Shown here piece by piece: positions 11,001 to 21,197 of a DNA stretch of 64,000 nucleotides (position 1 is its first letter; every line of letters starts with the position of its first letter). Origin of the DNA: Cordia subcordata (Eukaryota; Streptophyta; Magnoliopsida; Boraginales; Cordiaceae); contig JAPTOF010000001.1 of assembly GCA_028554755.1 (NCBI GenBank), positions 7,670,501-7,734,500 of the forward strand. The letters run 5' to 3'. The notes below the pieces were generated by a model. That model saw only the letters and a program-made list of their open reading frames with translations. It was not told the origin of the DNA and made no database searches. Position numbers and translations under genes: made by a program.

Positions 11001-14000
11001 GACTGAGAAGCAGAAAAATAAAGGTAGGCAAGCAGTTCTTTATCCATAAGCTGCTTGTGGTTCAGGTAATAAAATTATATCATGTTACATTGAACTGAAC
11101 GGAATGGGGACAAGCAATTACCTAATGAAAAGTGCTGCAGTTTTACAATTCTAATCTGTCCGATCTTTGTAGATGTCCTTATAGAGGAAGTATATATCAA
11201 ATACCCATACAGGCTGTGGGAAGTAAGTTATGTAGGATGTCTGATAAAACAAGTGTAGTCAATCATTGATCAAAAGTCCCGTATGACCCAAAATGGTAAG
11301 AGGTCAACATAAGAGCCTAACACATCCGCTACTTCTCGGGGAATATCTCTTGGAGAGCAAACGAGTATTTATTGTCCTGCTTACAGTTTTGGGTGATTCA
11401 TTGGTTAATGCACTTTACCAAAACATCTTTGAGGCACAACCATTACACAATAGTCCCACAAAATATCTTGACCGAATTAGGATATATTGTACTATTAGAC
11501 ATAGTCCCACAAAATATCTTGACCGAATTAGGATATATTGTCACATGAAAATTTCTAGACATGGTTGGATAGCAATTCACATATTTATTAAGCAAAATGC
11601 TATCATTCTGCTTTTGCCAATGAGAAGATCATTCATCCATCATTTCTGTTGTTTCAATACGACAAAAGCATGGCAACCTTTCTGCAAAAACTACAGTTTC
11701 AGTTCACAATCTGGTCATTGCATACTAGCTCACTGGTCAAGTCAGTCATTTCTTATCTCATTCTAAAATATGTAATTTCAGGCACAGAAAGTATTAACTA
11801 AATGTTCTACAGCACAAGAAACCCATCTACCACTTTTTAAGCATATATTTGAGACTTTTTAATTTGATGCAGTTTCATCCTGATGATAGAGATAACAGGT
11901 CAGCCTCTCATATGCCCAAGCCTAAGGACTAAGCAACTAGTTCTCTAGAATTGGGTAGAGGTGTTTGAATTAATCTTAATGGTTCATCATTGTGATTTAA
12001 TTTGATACAAACAATCCTAACCAGAAATTCAGGCAATATGCTGAATTCATATTAAACTTAGGGGACAGTGCATCTGAAAATGCGTCCTTCCTACAGACTA
12101 GAGATTGCACAAATAATTTGAAGAACAACCTCAGAAGTGATCTCCGTACTAGGTGCCAGTCCAAGACCAGCACCAAATAGCCTAAAGATGCAGGTGTAAC
12201 TTTAGAAACAGTATTGTAACAATATCCTAAGAGCTTGCTCTTGCATTCACTTTCTCCATTGCGGTCTTGTCATTTACAGAAACTGAATCCGAAGTTCAGG
12301 CCAGGGCAGCAGAACATGAAAGTCAGCACCCAATATTGACCATTGCCACAACTTTATAAGCAAATATGATGTCAACCAACTCTTAGTTAAAGAAAGTCGA
12401 GAGAATATTCTGATTCTCATTTTTCTCATTGAAAAGAAATGATACATGAGGTAAGTATTTATAGACAGCCATGTAGCTAACTTGTAACTGACTGACTTTT
12501 ACAACAAGTTGACTCTCTTAGCTGTCAACTATCCTAACTAACTCTCAACTATATTATATAAAATAACTAATCTAGAAACTTCTAGATGCTTCTGAATTTA
12601 TCCTTATCATCAGCCCCCCCCCCCCTTCAAGCTGAGCTTGGACTTGGATCAAGGGAAGCTTGCTCTTTAGAATGTCAAACTGATTCTGAGACAAAGCTTT
12701 AGAGAATAGGTCTGCCACCTGTTGATGAGTAGAAATGTAGGATAGTTGTAAAGCCTTTGAAACAACTTGCTCCCTAACAAAATGGTAATCAATCTCTATA
12801 TGTTTGGTGCTGCCTTGAAACACTGGATTAGCTGGAAGGGCCATTGCAGAAATATTATCACATTGCAGGACAGGTGTAGAAACAGGAATGGATAAATCCT
12901 TGAGCAAATATGTAAGCCATCTAATTTCTGCTGCTAAATGAGCCATAGCCCTGTACTTTGCTTTAGTTGAGGACCTGGCCACTGTATGTTGTTTCTTGGA
13001 AGACCAGGAAACAATGTTAGGTCCTAAGTAGATGACATACCCAGTTGTTGACTTGCTATCTACTACATCTGAGGCCCAATTAGAATCCCTATAGCCTTGT
13101 AAATGTAGACTGCCTGCCTTGTATAGAAGACCTTGACCTAATGTTCTTTTCAGAAACCTGAGGACCCTTTTTAAGGATGCAAAGTTTGCAACAGTTGGAC
13201 TGTGCATCTTTTGGCAAAGAGAGTTAATGGCATACTGAACATCTGGTCTAGTCATAGTAATGTACGGCAAGGCACCCACCAAGCTCCTAAATTGAGTTCC
13301 ATTAGCATAGGGAGTATTATCTGCATTTTTCAGAGTTGCTTTAGCTAGAGAAGAAGTCTGCACAGGAGATCAATCAGTCATGCCTGTCTCGTTGAGAACT
13401 TGTTTTGCATACTTTGTTTGATGCAAGACTAGACCTTCAGAAGTATATTGTACTTCAATCCCTAAGAAATAGGAAAGAGGTCCAAGATTCTTCATGGCAA
13501 ATTGAGTGCTCAGTGTTGCAAGCAGAGTAGAAATGTACGCATTATTGTTTCCAGTAACAATAATGTCATCCATATAAACCAAAAGCAATGTAAAATTTGT
13601 GGAGGTTTTGTGAATAAAAAGTGAGGTGTCTACAGAGCTAGAAATGAATCCGAGGGGATAGAGAAAGCTAGAAAACTTGTAATACCAAGCTCTGGGAGCT
13701 GGTTTCAACCCATACAGTGACTTTTTAAGCTTGCGGACATAACCTGGCTTGTTAGAATCCTCAAATCCTTGAGGTTGAGTCATATAAACTTCCTCATTTA
13801 ATGTGCCATGCAGAAAAGCATTGGACACATCTAATTGTTTAAGTGACCAATGATTGTGCAAAGCAAGACATATAACTGTCCTAATAGTAGGACTTTTGAC
13901 TACAGGGCTAAAAGTCTTCTAATAGTCAATTCCTTGCTCTTGTAAGTAGCCTTTGGCTACCAATCTAGCCTTGTACCTAGCTATGGATCCATTTTGAATG

Positions 14001-15745
14001 TTAATACAGCTCTGATACCATAAAGAAAGTAGAGAGAATATTTGATTCTCATTTTTCTCATTGAAAAAGAAATGATATATGAGGTAAGTATTTATACACA
14101 GTCATGCAACTAACTTGTAACTAACTGACTTGTACAACAAGTTGACTCTCTTAGCTGTCAACTATCCTAACTAACTCTCAACTATATTACATAAAATAAC
14201 TAATCTAGAAACTTTTAGATGTTTCTGAATTTATCCTTATCAATTGTCCTACTTGCCACCGCCCACTGGATTGCCATTACTTTTGTGTTGTTGAGCAAAG
14301 TTATATTGAATAACAATCTCAAATCAAGCCACTCAACAACTTGTTTAACCTAAATGACTCACCCCTGCCCACCGATGCCAGTTGAAATTAGCCATGTGCA
14401 TAGTTTGCATAACATATGCTATACAGCCTAGATCCTAGCATACCAGGAATTAATAGGTTGGCATTTTTAAAGCACAAATGAGTTTATATCATTGTTCACA
14501 TAATCACCATTTTCAAGAAAGCTCTAAAGATAAATACACATATATAGTCTAAATGTGAAATAAAGAAATATCTCTTAACACATATATACACACAAAATCA
14601 CAAGATGAACAGAGGTACATATATATTGTCCAAGAAATGATTACTTCTCAATATGTTAACCAAAACTCAGATACAAAATCACCATTTTTTGGCTGATTAA
14701 GCAACTAATTCATTTAATCTTGAAAATTCTGTATAGAAAACATCAAAACGGAAACCAAATCAGTCTCTCATCCATCCCAGAACACTAATACCAATTGCCA
14801 AGACAGACTGATTGCCAATTAAGAGTACTGCTCCTATGTTTCTTTCCACTACCCAATTTTGTTTTAATGTCATGTCATCACTAATCAACTCACATTGCAT
14901 AGTGCCATGCTACATGATATTTACATCCACTCACACACCACTATAGACATGCATCAGAAACTTCAACCAAAGCCTAAATCAACATTTCTCAAAAGTTCCA
15001 ACTGAAACAAATTAATCAACGAAGCAAGAGGAGGAAGAAGGGGAGGGGGGAACATCCACTTTCTCTCTCTCACTCATAAGTAGCTTTTGGGTCCAAGCCA
15101 CTTTGATCTATAATTCATTGCCTTGCTTTGAATTTCTGTAATAAACTCTAAAATTATTTTCACATCCCAAACTCATAACCTGACATCAAATTCACCTGCC
15201 AACAATTGCAAAAGCGCAGTACACGAAACTCAGGACAAAGTCCAGCAAAGGTCAGATTGAGTTTGTATCTATTAACTCATCATATCTTACAAGATACTAG
15301 CTCCAAGACTCAAATTCATGATTGCATGAGAAAATATAATTTAAAAAAAAAGAAGAAAATGCACAAGTGAAAATAAGAAAAAAGCACCAACCTTGAGGGA
15401 AAAATTGAGAGCAACAGAAGGATAATATCTGAGAACACTGCTACCATTGCCTCTCCACAAGGACAAGAAGCCTTCTTCTCTAACAGTCCTCACAATGCAA
15501 TCCAACATCCCTTTGAATCTCCTGTGGGTCCCACCAGCCAAGATTGCCATATTGCTCTCTTGGGTCTGCAACAACAGCTTTGCCCTCTCTATTGGCGCCA
15601 CTATGGTGTGCACCCCACCCCCCATCACTGCCCCTGCCATCAGATCTTTCTGGAAGCTTACCATCCATTCCTTTGAAGATTTCTTGACGATTCTTGGTGT
15701 CTTCTCCTCTTCTCCCTCCCCATCTTCCACCATATCACAACCCAA
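8067..15745 (-). CDS. PM-ANT1: Plasma-membrane-type adenine nucleotide transporter (ADP/ATP carrier family), 2 exons
   Basis: Mitochondrial-carrier-family protein that exchanges or exports adenine nucleotides. The closest plant relative I recognise is PM-ANT1, which acts at the plasma membrane rather than the mitochondrion. Exon 1 is 15392-15745 and exon 2 is 8067-8696 (minus strand). The splice is phase 0 with GT-AG ends, giving 327 aa, against about 330 for the Arabidopsis protein. There are three carrier repeats with PIERAK (residues 51-56), PLDIAHTR (about 158-165) and PLDTVR (256-261). The ADP/ATP-carrier signature RRRMMM is at 261-266. The short acidic N-terminus has no obvious mitochondrial presequence. 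The intron is about 6.7 kb (8697-15391) and houses a defective Copia element and smaller repeats, but the splice sites look intact. The gene converges on NAP1. Family assignment is very sure; the PM-ANT1 subtype rests on recalled similarity through exon 1 and the C-terminus. Confidence 0.92.
9016..9894. repeat. PIF/Harbinger-like (Tourist-type) element candidate in PM-ANT1 intron
   Basis: The left end GGCCATCTCCAATGG resembles the reverse complement of the right end (GGGCAACTCCACTAG). Both sides are flanked by TAA (9013-9015 and 9895-9897), the usual PIF/Harbinger target duplication. The interior has no transposase. The termini match at only about two thirds of positions, so this is a probable but old element. 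Confidence 0.45.
11451..11541. repeat. 51-bp-period tandem duplication
   Basis: The 40-base unit starting TAGTCCCACAAAATATC at 11451-11490 is repeated identically at 11502-11541, with an 11-base spacer after the first copy. It is non-coding and intronic (PM-ANT1). Perfect identity points to a recent duplication. Confidence 0.85.
12388..12609 (-). repeat. Copia element 1, 3' LTR
   Basis: 222-bp LTR, nearly identical to 14021-14242. Read on the minus strand it starts TGATAAGGATAAATTC and ends in CTTTCTTTA, not the usual CA. Confidence 0.9.
12572..14005 (-). pseudogene. Copia reverse transcriptase-RNase H remnant
   Basis: Reading on the minus strand from about 14005, the frame shows the start of a Copia RT ([17 protein letters not shown]), then [10 protein letters not shown], the catalytic YMDD, and a Copia RNase H with [14 protein letters not shown]. 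Two in-frame stops break it: TAG at 13919-13921 before the TFSPVV-type motif, and TGA at 13370-13372 between RT and RNase H. No stop occurs before the polypurine tract, and the frame runs into the LTR. The frame is otherwise continuous, so decay is limited apart from the upstream deletion. Confidence 0.9.
14021..14242 (-). repeat. Copia element 1, 5' LTR
   Basis: 222-bp LTR abutting the methionine-tRNA-type primer-binding site at 14009-14020. It differs from the other copy by scattered substitutions and small indels that balance in length. Confidence 0.9.
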
Positions 15746-17027
15746 AATGATATATATTTGTAGCTATATATATGTATGTGCCAAGACACACACAAAGACA
15801 CACACTGTATGTGTTTTTTTTTTTTTTTGGGTTATATCTGTACGTACAATTTCAATGTGCAATGGATTAAAAAGTGTCTTTCAAGGTCAGATAGCTAATA
15901 TTGCTTGTGGGGTTTGATTGTCCTTGAATCTTGATGGTGTTTTTCGTGTCTTTTTCGGTTGTTATTGTTGGAAAAAGTTGATTGCTTTATTGCTTTCGTG
16001 TTGTGTTGTTTGGTCTTATCAGTTGTTGGTTTCTTCTAATGCGTGGGTAAAGGAATTGATCACTTAATTTTTGAAGTTGACCATCCCGATGGAATTGATC
16101 CTAGATATTTCTTTTCTTTTATCCTAAACGGAATGCTAAGTTAATAAACACGTATTAAATCTTATCTGTTAGATTAGATCAAGAATTCTCAAGTTCAATG
16201 ATCCAAAATAAAATCCATTTTAAGATTTAATGTGGACAAATTATTTGATGAATTTATTGTAAATTTAATATTAACTAAAACTAATAATATCTTGGTATGT
16301 GATTAGTAAATGCATCTAAGTGTCCCGATAAAAATTTTACATTTAGGTGCAATGAAATATTTCTTATTCACAAACTTTTTGGGAATTTTCTCATTTTAGG
16401 AAACTCTTAATATTTTGCTAGAGAATATGTCTGAAACTCATTTATAGCCTGTTAAGAATATAAGAACCCAAACTCATTTTTTTTTAATTATTTTTTAATT
16501 GATAAGATATAAGTATCCTAAATTTAACTTATTTTTTATAATTACTAATAAGATATTTTATGAAAAGTATATTTTAAGTGTCTTATAATAAGTTGAAAAT
16601 AAATAATTTTTTTATATAAATTGTTAAATAAAATAAGTATCATCCAAACAATTATAGCATTATTCAGACATGGGGAGGAGCAACCAACTGCTGACATCAG
16701 ACGAAAAGCGATGGTTATGATTTCAATATGGAAAGATAGCATATTATCCACTCTTTTTTAATACATTATTAAAAGAAGAGGCGTCATTGAGGCATCTTTC
16801 AAATAACGGTTATTATTTTACAGATGCAAATGAAGCTCGCCCTTTCAAGTCCGGTGAGCATTCATGAGGAGAGAATAAAATTGCAGAACAATCAAAAAGG
16901 AAAATAAATGTAGGTAGTAGACTAAGGTTGTGTAGCAGATATATTAATTTTCCAAAATTCTATATATACAATAAAAATTTAATGCATCGACATGTTCATA
17001 GGTGAAATTGAATATTCTAAAAGACAT
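15746..17027. other. PM-ANT1 upstream region
   Basis: About 1.3 kb of AT-rich DNA upstream of the PM-ANT1 start, presumably the promoter and 5' UTR. It includes a short TA tract and a CACA run near 15760-15805 and a T-run at about 15816-15829. I see no other gene. A possible weak promoter signal cannot be placed with confidence. Confidence 0.4.
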
Positions 17028-17032
17028 GTTAT

Positions 17033-17241
17033 TCTAACAATTAACACAAGTTGATGGGAAAAGCATATTTACATTCACTCATAAGCGTACAATATATAGA
17101 TGGTTTACAAGATGATACAAAGATTGATATAAGTATGGTATCTATAATACAACATGAACTATATCAAATTGATACGTAAATAGAAGTTTATCATTATCTC
17201 AGGAATCTGATGGTTGGTCGTCTCTACAGTCTCCCTATATA
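17033..17241 (-). repeat. Copia element 2, 3' LTR
   Basis: Matches 20561-20779 over its whole length with several indels. Shared words include AAAAGCATATTTACATTCA and GGTTGGTCGTCTCT. Confidence 0.85.
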
Positions 17242-17269
17242 TGCCCTGCAAGATTGTGCTATCACAGAC

Positions 17270-18960
17270 AACACCAATCTTGGACAAGAGAGAATTGAAT
17301 CTTGACTTGGGTAATGGTTTTGTTAGAACATCAGCTAACTGTGCATTGTGGAGACATCCGCTACTTGAAGTTGCTTATTTCGCAATTTAGCCTAAACAAA
17401 ATGATAATCACAAGCAAGATGTTTCATGCGTGAGTGGAACACCAGATTAGCACATAAATATGTTGCTCCAATATTATCACAAAGAAGTTGAGGTGTAGCA
17501 ATTTTGATATGAAGTTTAGAGAGCAAATTTTCGAGCCAACATAGCTCAACTGTTGCAGAGGCGACTGATCTATATTCTGCTTCTGTTAAAGAGCGAGCAA
17601 TGGTGCGAAATTTTTTTAATACCAAGATACTGAATTGGTCCCAAGAAATATGATATATGCAAAGATTGATGTATAATCATCTGAATTACCTGGCCAATCA
17701 GTATCTGAGTATGCAGTTAAGTAATTATTTTTTGATTTTTACAAGAGTAGCCCATGTAAAGCAAAATATTTGAGATATCGAAGCAATTTTTCACTGCTAC
17801 CCAATGTGTTTGGGTTGGCATATGCATGTATTGCTCCAATTTGTTGACATAATAAGCTATGTTTGGCCTAGTTAAAGTATTGAAGACTGCTAATTAATTG
17901 ACAGAACATTTTTGTATCAGTCTCTCCATCTTTCAACATGAGTCTGTTATAAGAATTCATTGGTGTAACAACCTCTTTTGCTTCCAACATATTAAAACGA
18001 GCTGGCATATATCGAATGTACTTCACTTGTGAAAGAAATAAACCTTTTTCTAATTGAACAACCTCAACCCCCAAAAAACATGACAATCTTCCAAGATCTT
18101 TAATAGAAAATTATTAGCTAAGTGCAGCAATAATGTTAGTAATAACAGTATCAGAATTTCCAGTTATTACCAAATCATCAACATAAACAATTATATAAAT
18201 CAAATTTGTTCCTTCAGCATAAACAAATAGAGAGGAATCCGACCTACTATTATCCAAGTGACATTATCAACTTTTTCAACTCATTAAATTAAGCCCCGTG
18301 GAACTTGTTTCAAGCCATATAAGGTGTTTGTCAATTTGCACACATGATTTGGTTTAGAAGAATCTATAACACCAGGGGGTTGGGGCATAAATACCTTCTC
18401 TATCAATGTTCCATGCCAGAATGCGTTATTTACATCCAATTGATGCATAGGCTAGTCATTAGAAATTGCATGAGAGAGTATAAATCTGATTGTGGCGGCT
18501 TTTACTATGGGACTGAATCAATTCCTGGCCTTTGGTGAAATCCCTTAGCAATAAGTCTTGCTTTATGCCTTGCAACAGTCTATTGAGGTTTTGTTTAACA
18601 CGAAATACCCACTGACATCTAATAATATTTATGTGGTTGGCTTTGGGCACCAATGTCCATGTTTTATTTTTCTCAAGTGCTTGCAGCTTATCACGTATTG
18701 CTGCCTGCCAGACTTCATTTTTAAGAGTTGTTTAAGAGAGGTGGGTTCAGTAGATTCAACTAGAGTAGTTGCTAAGTTAGCAAACTTTGGGTTTGGGCGG
18801 AAGATTTTATTTTGTGATCATGTGCGAATGGTGTGAGTTCGCTGTAGTGGTGATTTGTTTTGGTTAGATGTCGAGTTGGCATTAATCTTTTGGTCAGGTA
18901 GAGAGTTGGATGCTGTGGTGGAGGAGGATTAATATTCTTGGGTTGATGTGTCATGTGTGG
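17270..18960 (-). pseudogene. Copia element 2 pol remnant (RT and RNase H)
   Basis: Fragments in more than one frame on the minus strand. A linker and the start of RT (WQAAIRDKLQALEKNKTW, CQWVFRVKQN) lie at about 18460-18760. Then come RT end pieces with SCFLGVEVVQLEKGLFLSQ (17868-18086) and RNase H with TEAEYRSVASATVELCWLENLL and KHLACDYHFV (17392-17625). Frameshifts and stops separate them, so no functional enzyme can be made. An active-site YVDD-type stretch is not intact. Confidence 0.85.
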
Positions 18961-18989
18961 GTGCAAGATGAGTTAGAGTTGCACGTGAG

Positions 18990-19480
18990 GTGTCATAAGC
19001 AAATATATATAGAAGTTTATTGAGCACAATTGAGTACAAGACCTAAAAGGGTGTTACATAGATATTTATACTAATACAAGACTTGCAATACAAGAAATAT
19101 GACTTCTAGGACAGGTAATAAGACTGACATATTTATCATTAAATAATATACCCTAATTTATTATTCATTGACACACTAAGATCCCTTCTCAATCTAAGAG
19201 GGATGAGATGCGAAGATTGCTTGTTGATGCTTGAAAATGAGTTGATGGTATAACTTGTATGAACAAACTTGACAAGAACATATTCCAAAGTAACCTCCTC
19301 CATAATGAAATAGAAAATCTCCATATGCTTGGTTTTTGCATGTAAATACAAGTTGGCAAGCAAAGCAATTGGCAAACTTAAGAGGTTTGCCAAGGCATAG
19401 GCTAGGGACTAATATGCAGCCTCGATAGGAAAACAGGAGATTTATAGAGAGAAAGAAGAAAGAAGAAAAGAGAGGAGAGG
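18990..19480 (-). pseudogene. Fragment of a third Copia element nested in element 2
   Basis: On the minus strand, 19139-19393 encodes the end of a Copia RNase H (LYLHAKTKHMEIFYFIMEEVT, then VKFVHTS), a second copy of a motif already present at 17392-17625. It must therefore come from a different element. The adjoining 18996-19140 looks like LTR-type sequence, but I found no partner LTR in the window. This is likely a nested, truncated insertion. Confidence 0.65.
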
Positions 19481-20560
19481 ACCCGTTTGTAAGATGAAAA
19501 GGAAATCCAAAGAGATATATCATGGTAGAGGAGGAGTACGTCCACAAAAGGAAAGAAGACACAAACATAATTTGTGACCATGGTGGAAGAAATTAAACAA
19601 GAAACAGTTGCAATAAAGTAGGTAGCAAGTTGGTTAAACAAGAGCAAGTCACCATGGAGTAGTAATTTAGTAATTATAACTATTACCCAAAAAAAAAAGG
19701 AAAAAGATCTACAAATTCTCTTGTTCTTTTTTTTTAATGGAAGGTTTTTCCAAAAAAAAAATTAAGAAAAGTTTTGAAAATTTCCTAGTCACTCAAGAGT
19801 CTCCTTTAAGAGAAGAGATGGATTTTTTTTTTTTTTAGATTGTGCAATAACAAACAAGTAACAAAAATATTTTGTGCAAAATTAAGAAAAAGGGATGAAG
19901 AATTATATTGAGTCAGTGGAAGAAAAGAGACACAGGCAGCGATCATAATTTAAGAGAAGAAAGAAAAAGAGAAAAATTTGGAAAGTAGAATTTAAGAGGA
20001 ACAAGATGTGCTCACAGGACTGGCAAAGTGGTGACCAAAGAATTGGTGCTTGCTGAACCTGTTGAGAAAATATTATATATTATAAATATTATATTATAAT
20101 ATTATTTTATTGTATTATATTATAATATTATTTGTTTATGATAAAATATTTCAGGATGTCAAATATCATGAACTAAAAAGTTCGTTGTTTAATTATATTA
20201 TACAATTCATTTGAAAAAACTGAAATTGATATCTATTGACGTTTTATTATATCAAACAATGAAAATATGGTAAATCCATATGGACGATTTCCTCAATGGA
20301 GGAGTGTGAGTTGTTCGGCCAATTCCATGACACGAGAAGAGGAGGGATTGGCGAAATTTTTTGCAAGCCGTGACCGTTCTTCATCTGAAGTGTTGCCTGA
20401 TCGAAATAGTGGAACAATATTTGGAGAAAGAGATCCAATAATACCTTGTAGTAATAATTTGTCCTGTCATAGCCAGAACAAGTATTCTGGGTTCTGAACA
20501 TTTTTCCAAAAAAACAAAAAAAGGTTTGTTTAAGTGAATGATGATGACTCTGTGATACCA

Positions 20561-20779
20561 TCTAAGAATTAACTCAAGGTGATAGGAAAAGCATATTTAC
20601 ATTCATTCATAAGCGTACAGTAGATAGATGGTTTACAAGATGAAATAAAGATTGATACAAGTGTGATATCTACAATACAGCATGAGCTATATCAAATTGC
20701 TACAGTTGATAAAGTAAATAAAAGTTTACCATTATCTCAAGAATATGGTGGTTGGTCGTCTCTGGAGTCTCCCTCGATA
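20561..20779 (-). repeat. Copia element 2, 5' LTR
   Basis: LTR partner of 17033-17241. It sits directly beside the primer-binding site and is followed by the GTTAT target duplication. Confidence 0.85.
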
Positions 20780-20784
20780 GTTAT

Positions 20785-21197
20785 GCACGAAAAAGTATGG
20801 GAGTGTACCCATATCAACGTATCTAGATGCACATGAAAGGTAAACGAGAGTACACTTCGATAGACAGGTTTTTCTTATTTTACACTTGACTTCTTGTAGA
20901 AGTTTGCTGTTCGAATAAAGCCGTTGCTAAATTGGTAAAAGAAAAGAAAAGATGAACTGCACCTTCCTATTTTCTTTCATATTGCAAGTTAAATGCAGAA
21001 AGAAGCAAAGTATATTGATTCCAAAAGTCTGCATGAATATATCATACATGCTTTGGGAAAAGTTTCAGAACTTTTAAAAGAGAACAAAGTGATTTTTGTC
21101 AAATGAACAGCATACTATGATCTGCTGTAGACTATTGTTTTGACATAATTTTAGTTAAACAGATATAAAGCTTGCCAATGCCACAATAACAAGTCAA
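20785..21197. other. Downstream region of the GH32 gene
   Basis: About 400 bp of AT-rich DNA between the Copia element and the stop codon of the invertase-like gene, containing its presumed 3' UTR. No other feature recognised. Confidence 0.4.

Larger units (their letters stand above)
12388..14242 (-). mobile_element. Internally deleted Ty1/Copia retrotransposon in PM-ANT1 intron
   Basis: Two direct LTRs of equal length (222 bp: 12388-12609 and 14021-14242) flank 1.4 kb. On the minus strand the element has a primer-binding site TGGTATCAGAGC (14009-14020) directly after the 5' LTR, and a G12 polypurine tract (12614-12625) just before the 3' LTR. The internal part holds only reverse transcriptase and RNase H; gag, protease and integrase are gone. 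It has the same orientation as the host gene. Flanking pentamers (TTAGT, ATTGT) agree at only 3 of 5 positions, so a clean target duplication is not visible. Confidence 0.92.
17033..20779 (-). mobile_element. Degenerate Ty1/Copia retrotransposon 2
   Basis: LTR copies lie at about 17033-17241 and 20561-20779, both in minus-strand orientation. A primer-binding site TGGTATCACAGAG (20548-20560) follows directly inside the right (5') LTR. A perfect 5-bp target duplication, GTTAT, flanks the element (17028-17032 and 20780-20784). The 3.3-kb interior carries broken pol and a piece of another Copia element. The LTR ends (TAT...AGA) are not the canonical TG...CA, but the target duplication and the primer-site junction both support these limits. 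Confidence 0.85.

Noticed and set aside
11293..11766. 157-residue plus-strand ORF in the PM-ANT1 intron
   Set aside because: It spans the 51-bp tandem repeat and shows no domain. Intronic and likely chance.
15447..15917. 156-residue plus-strand ORF
   Set aside because: It is antisense to PM-ANT1 exon 1 and its promoter, and has no recognisable domain.
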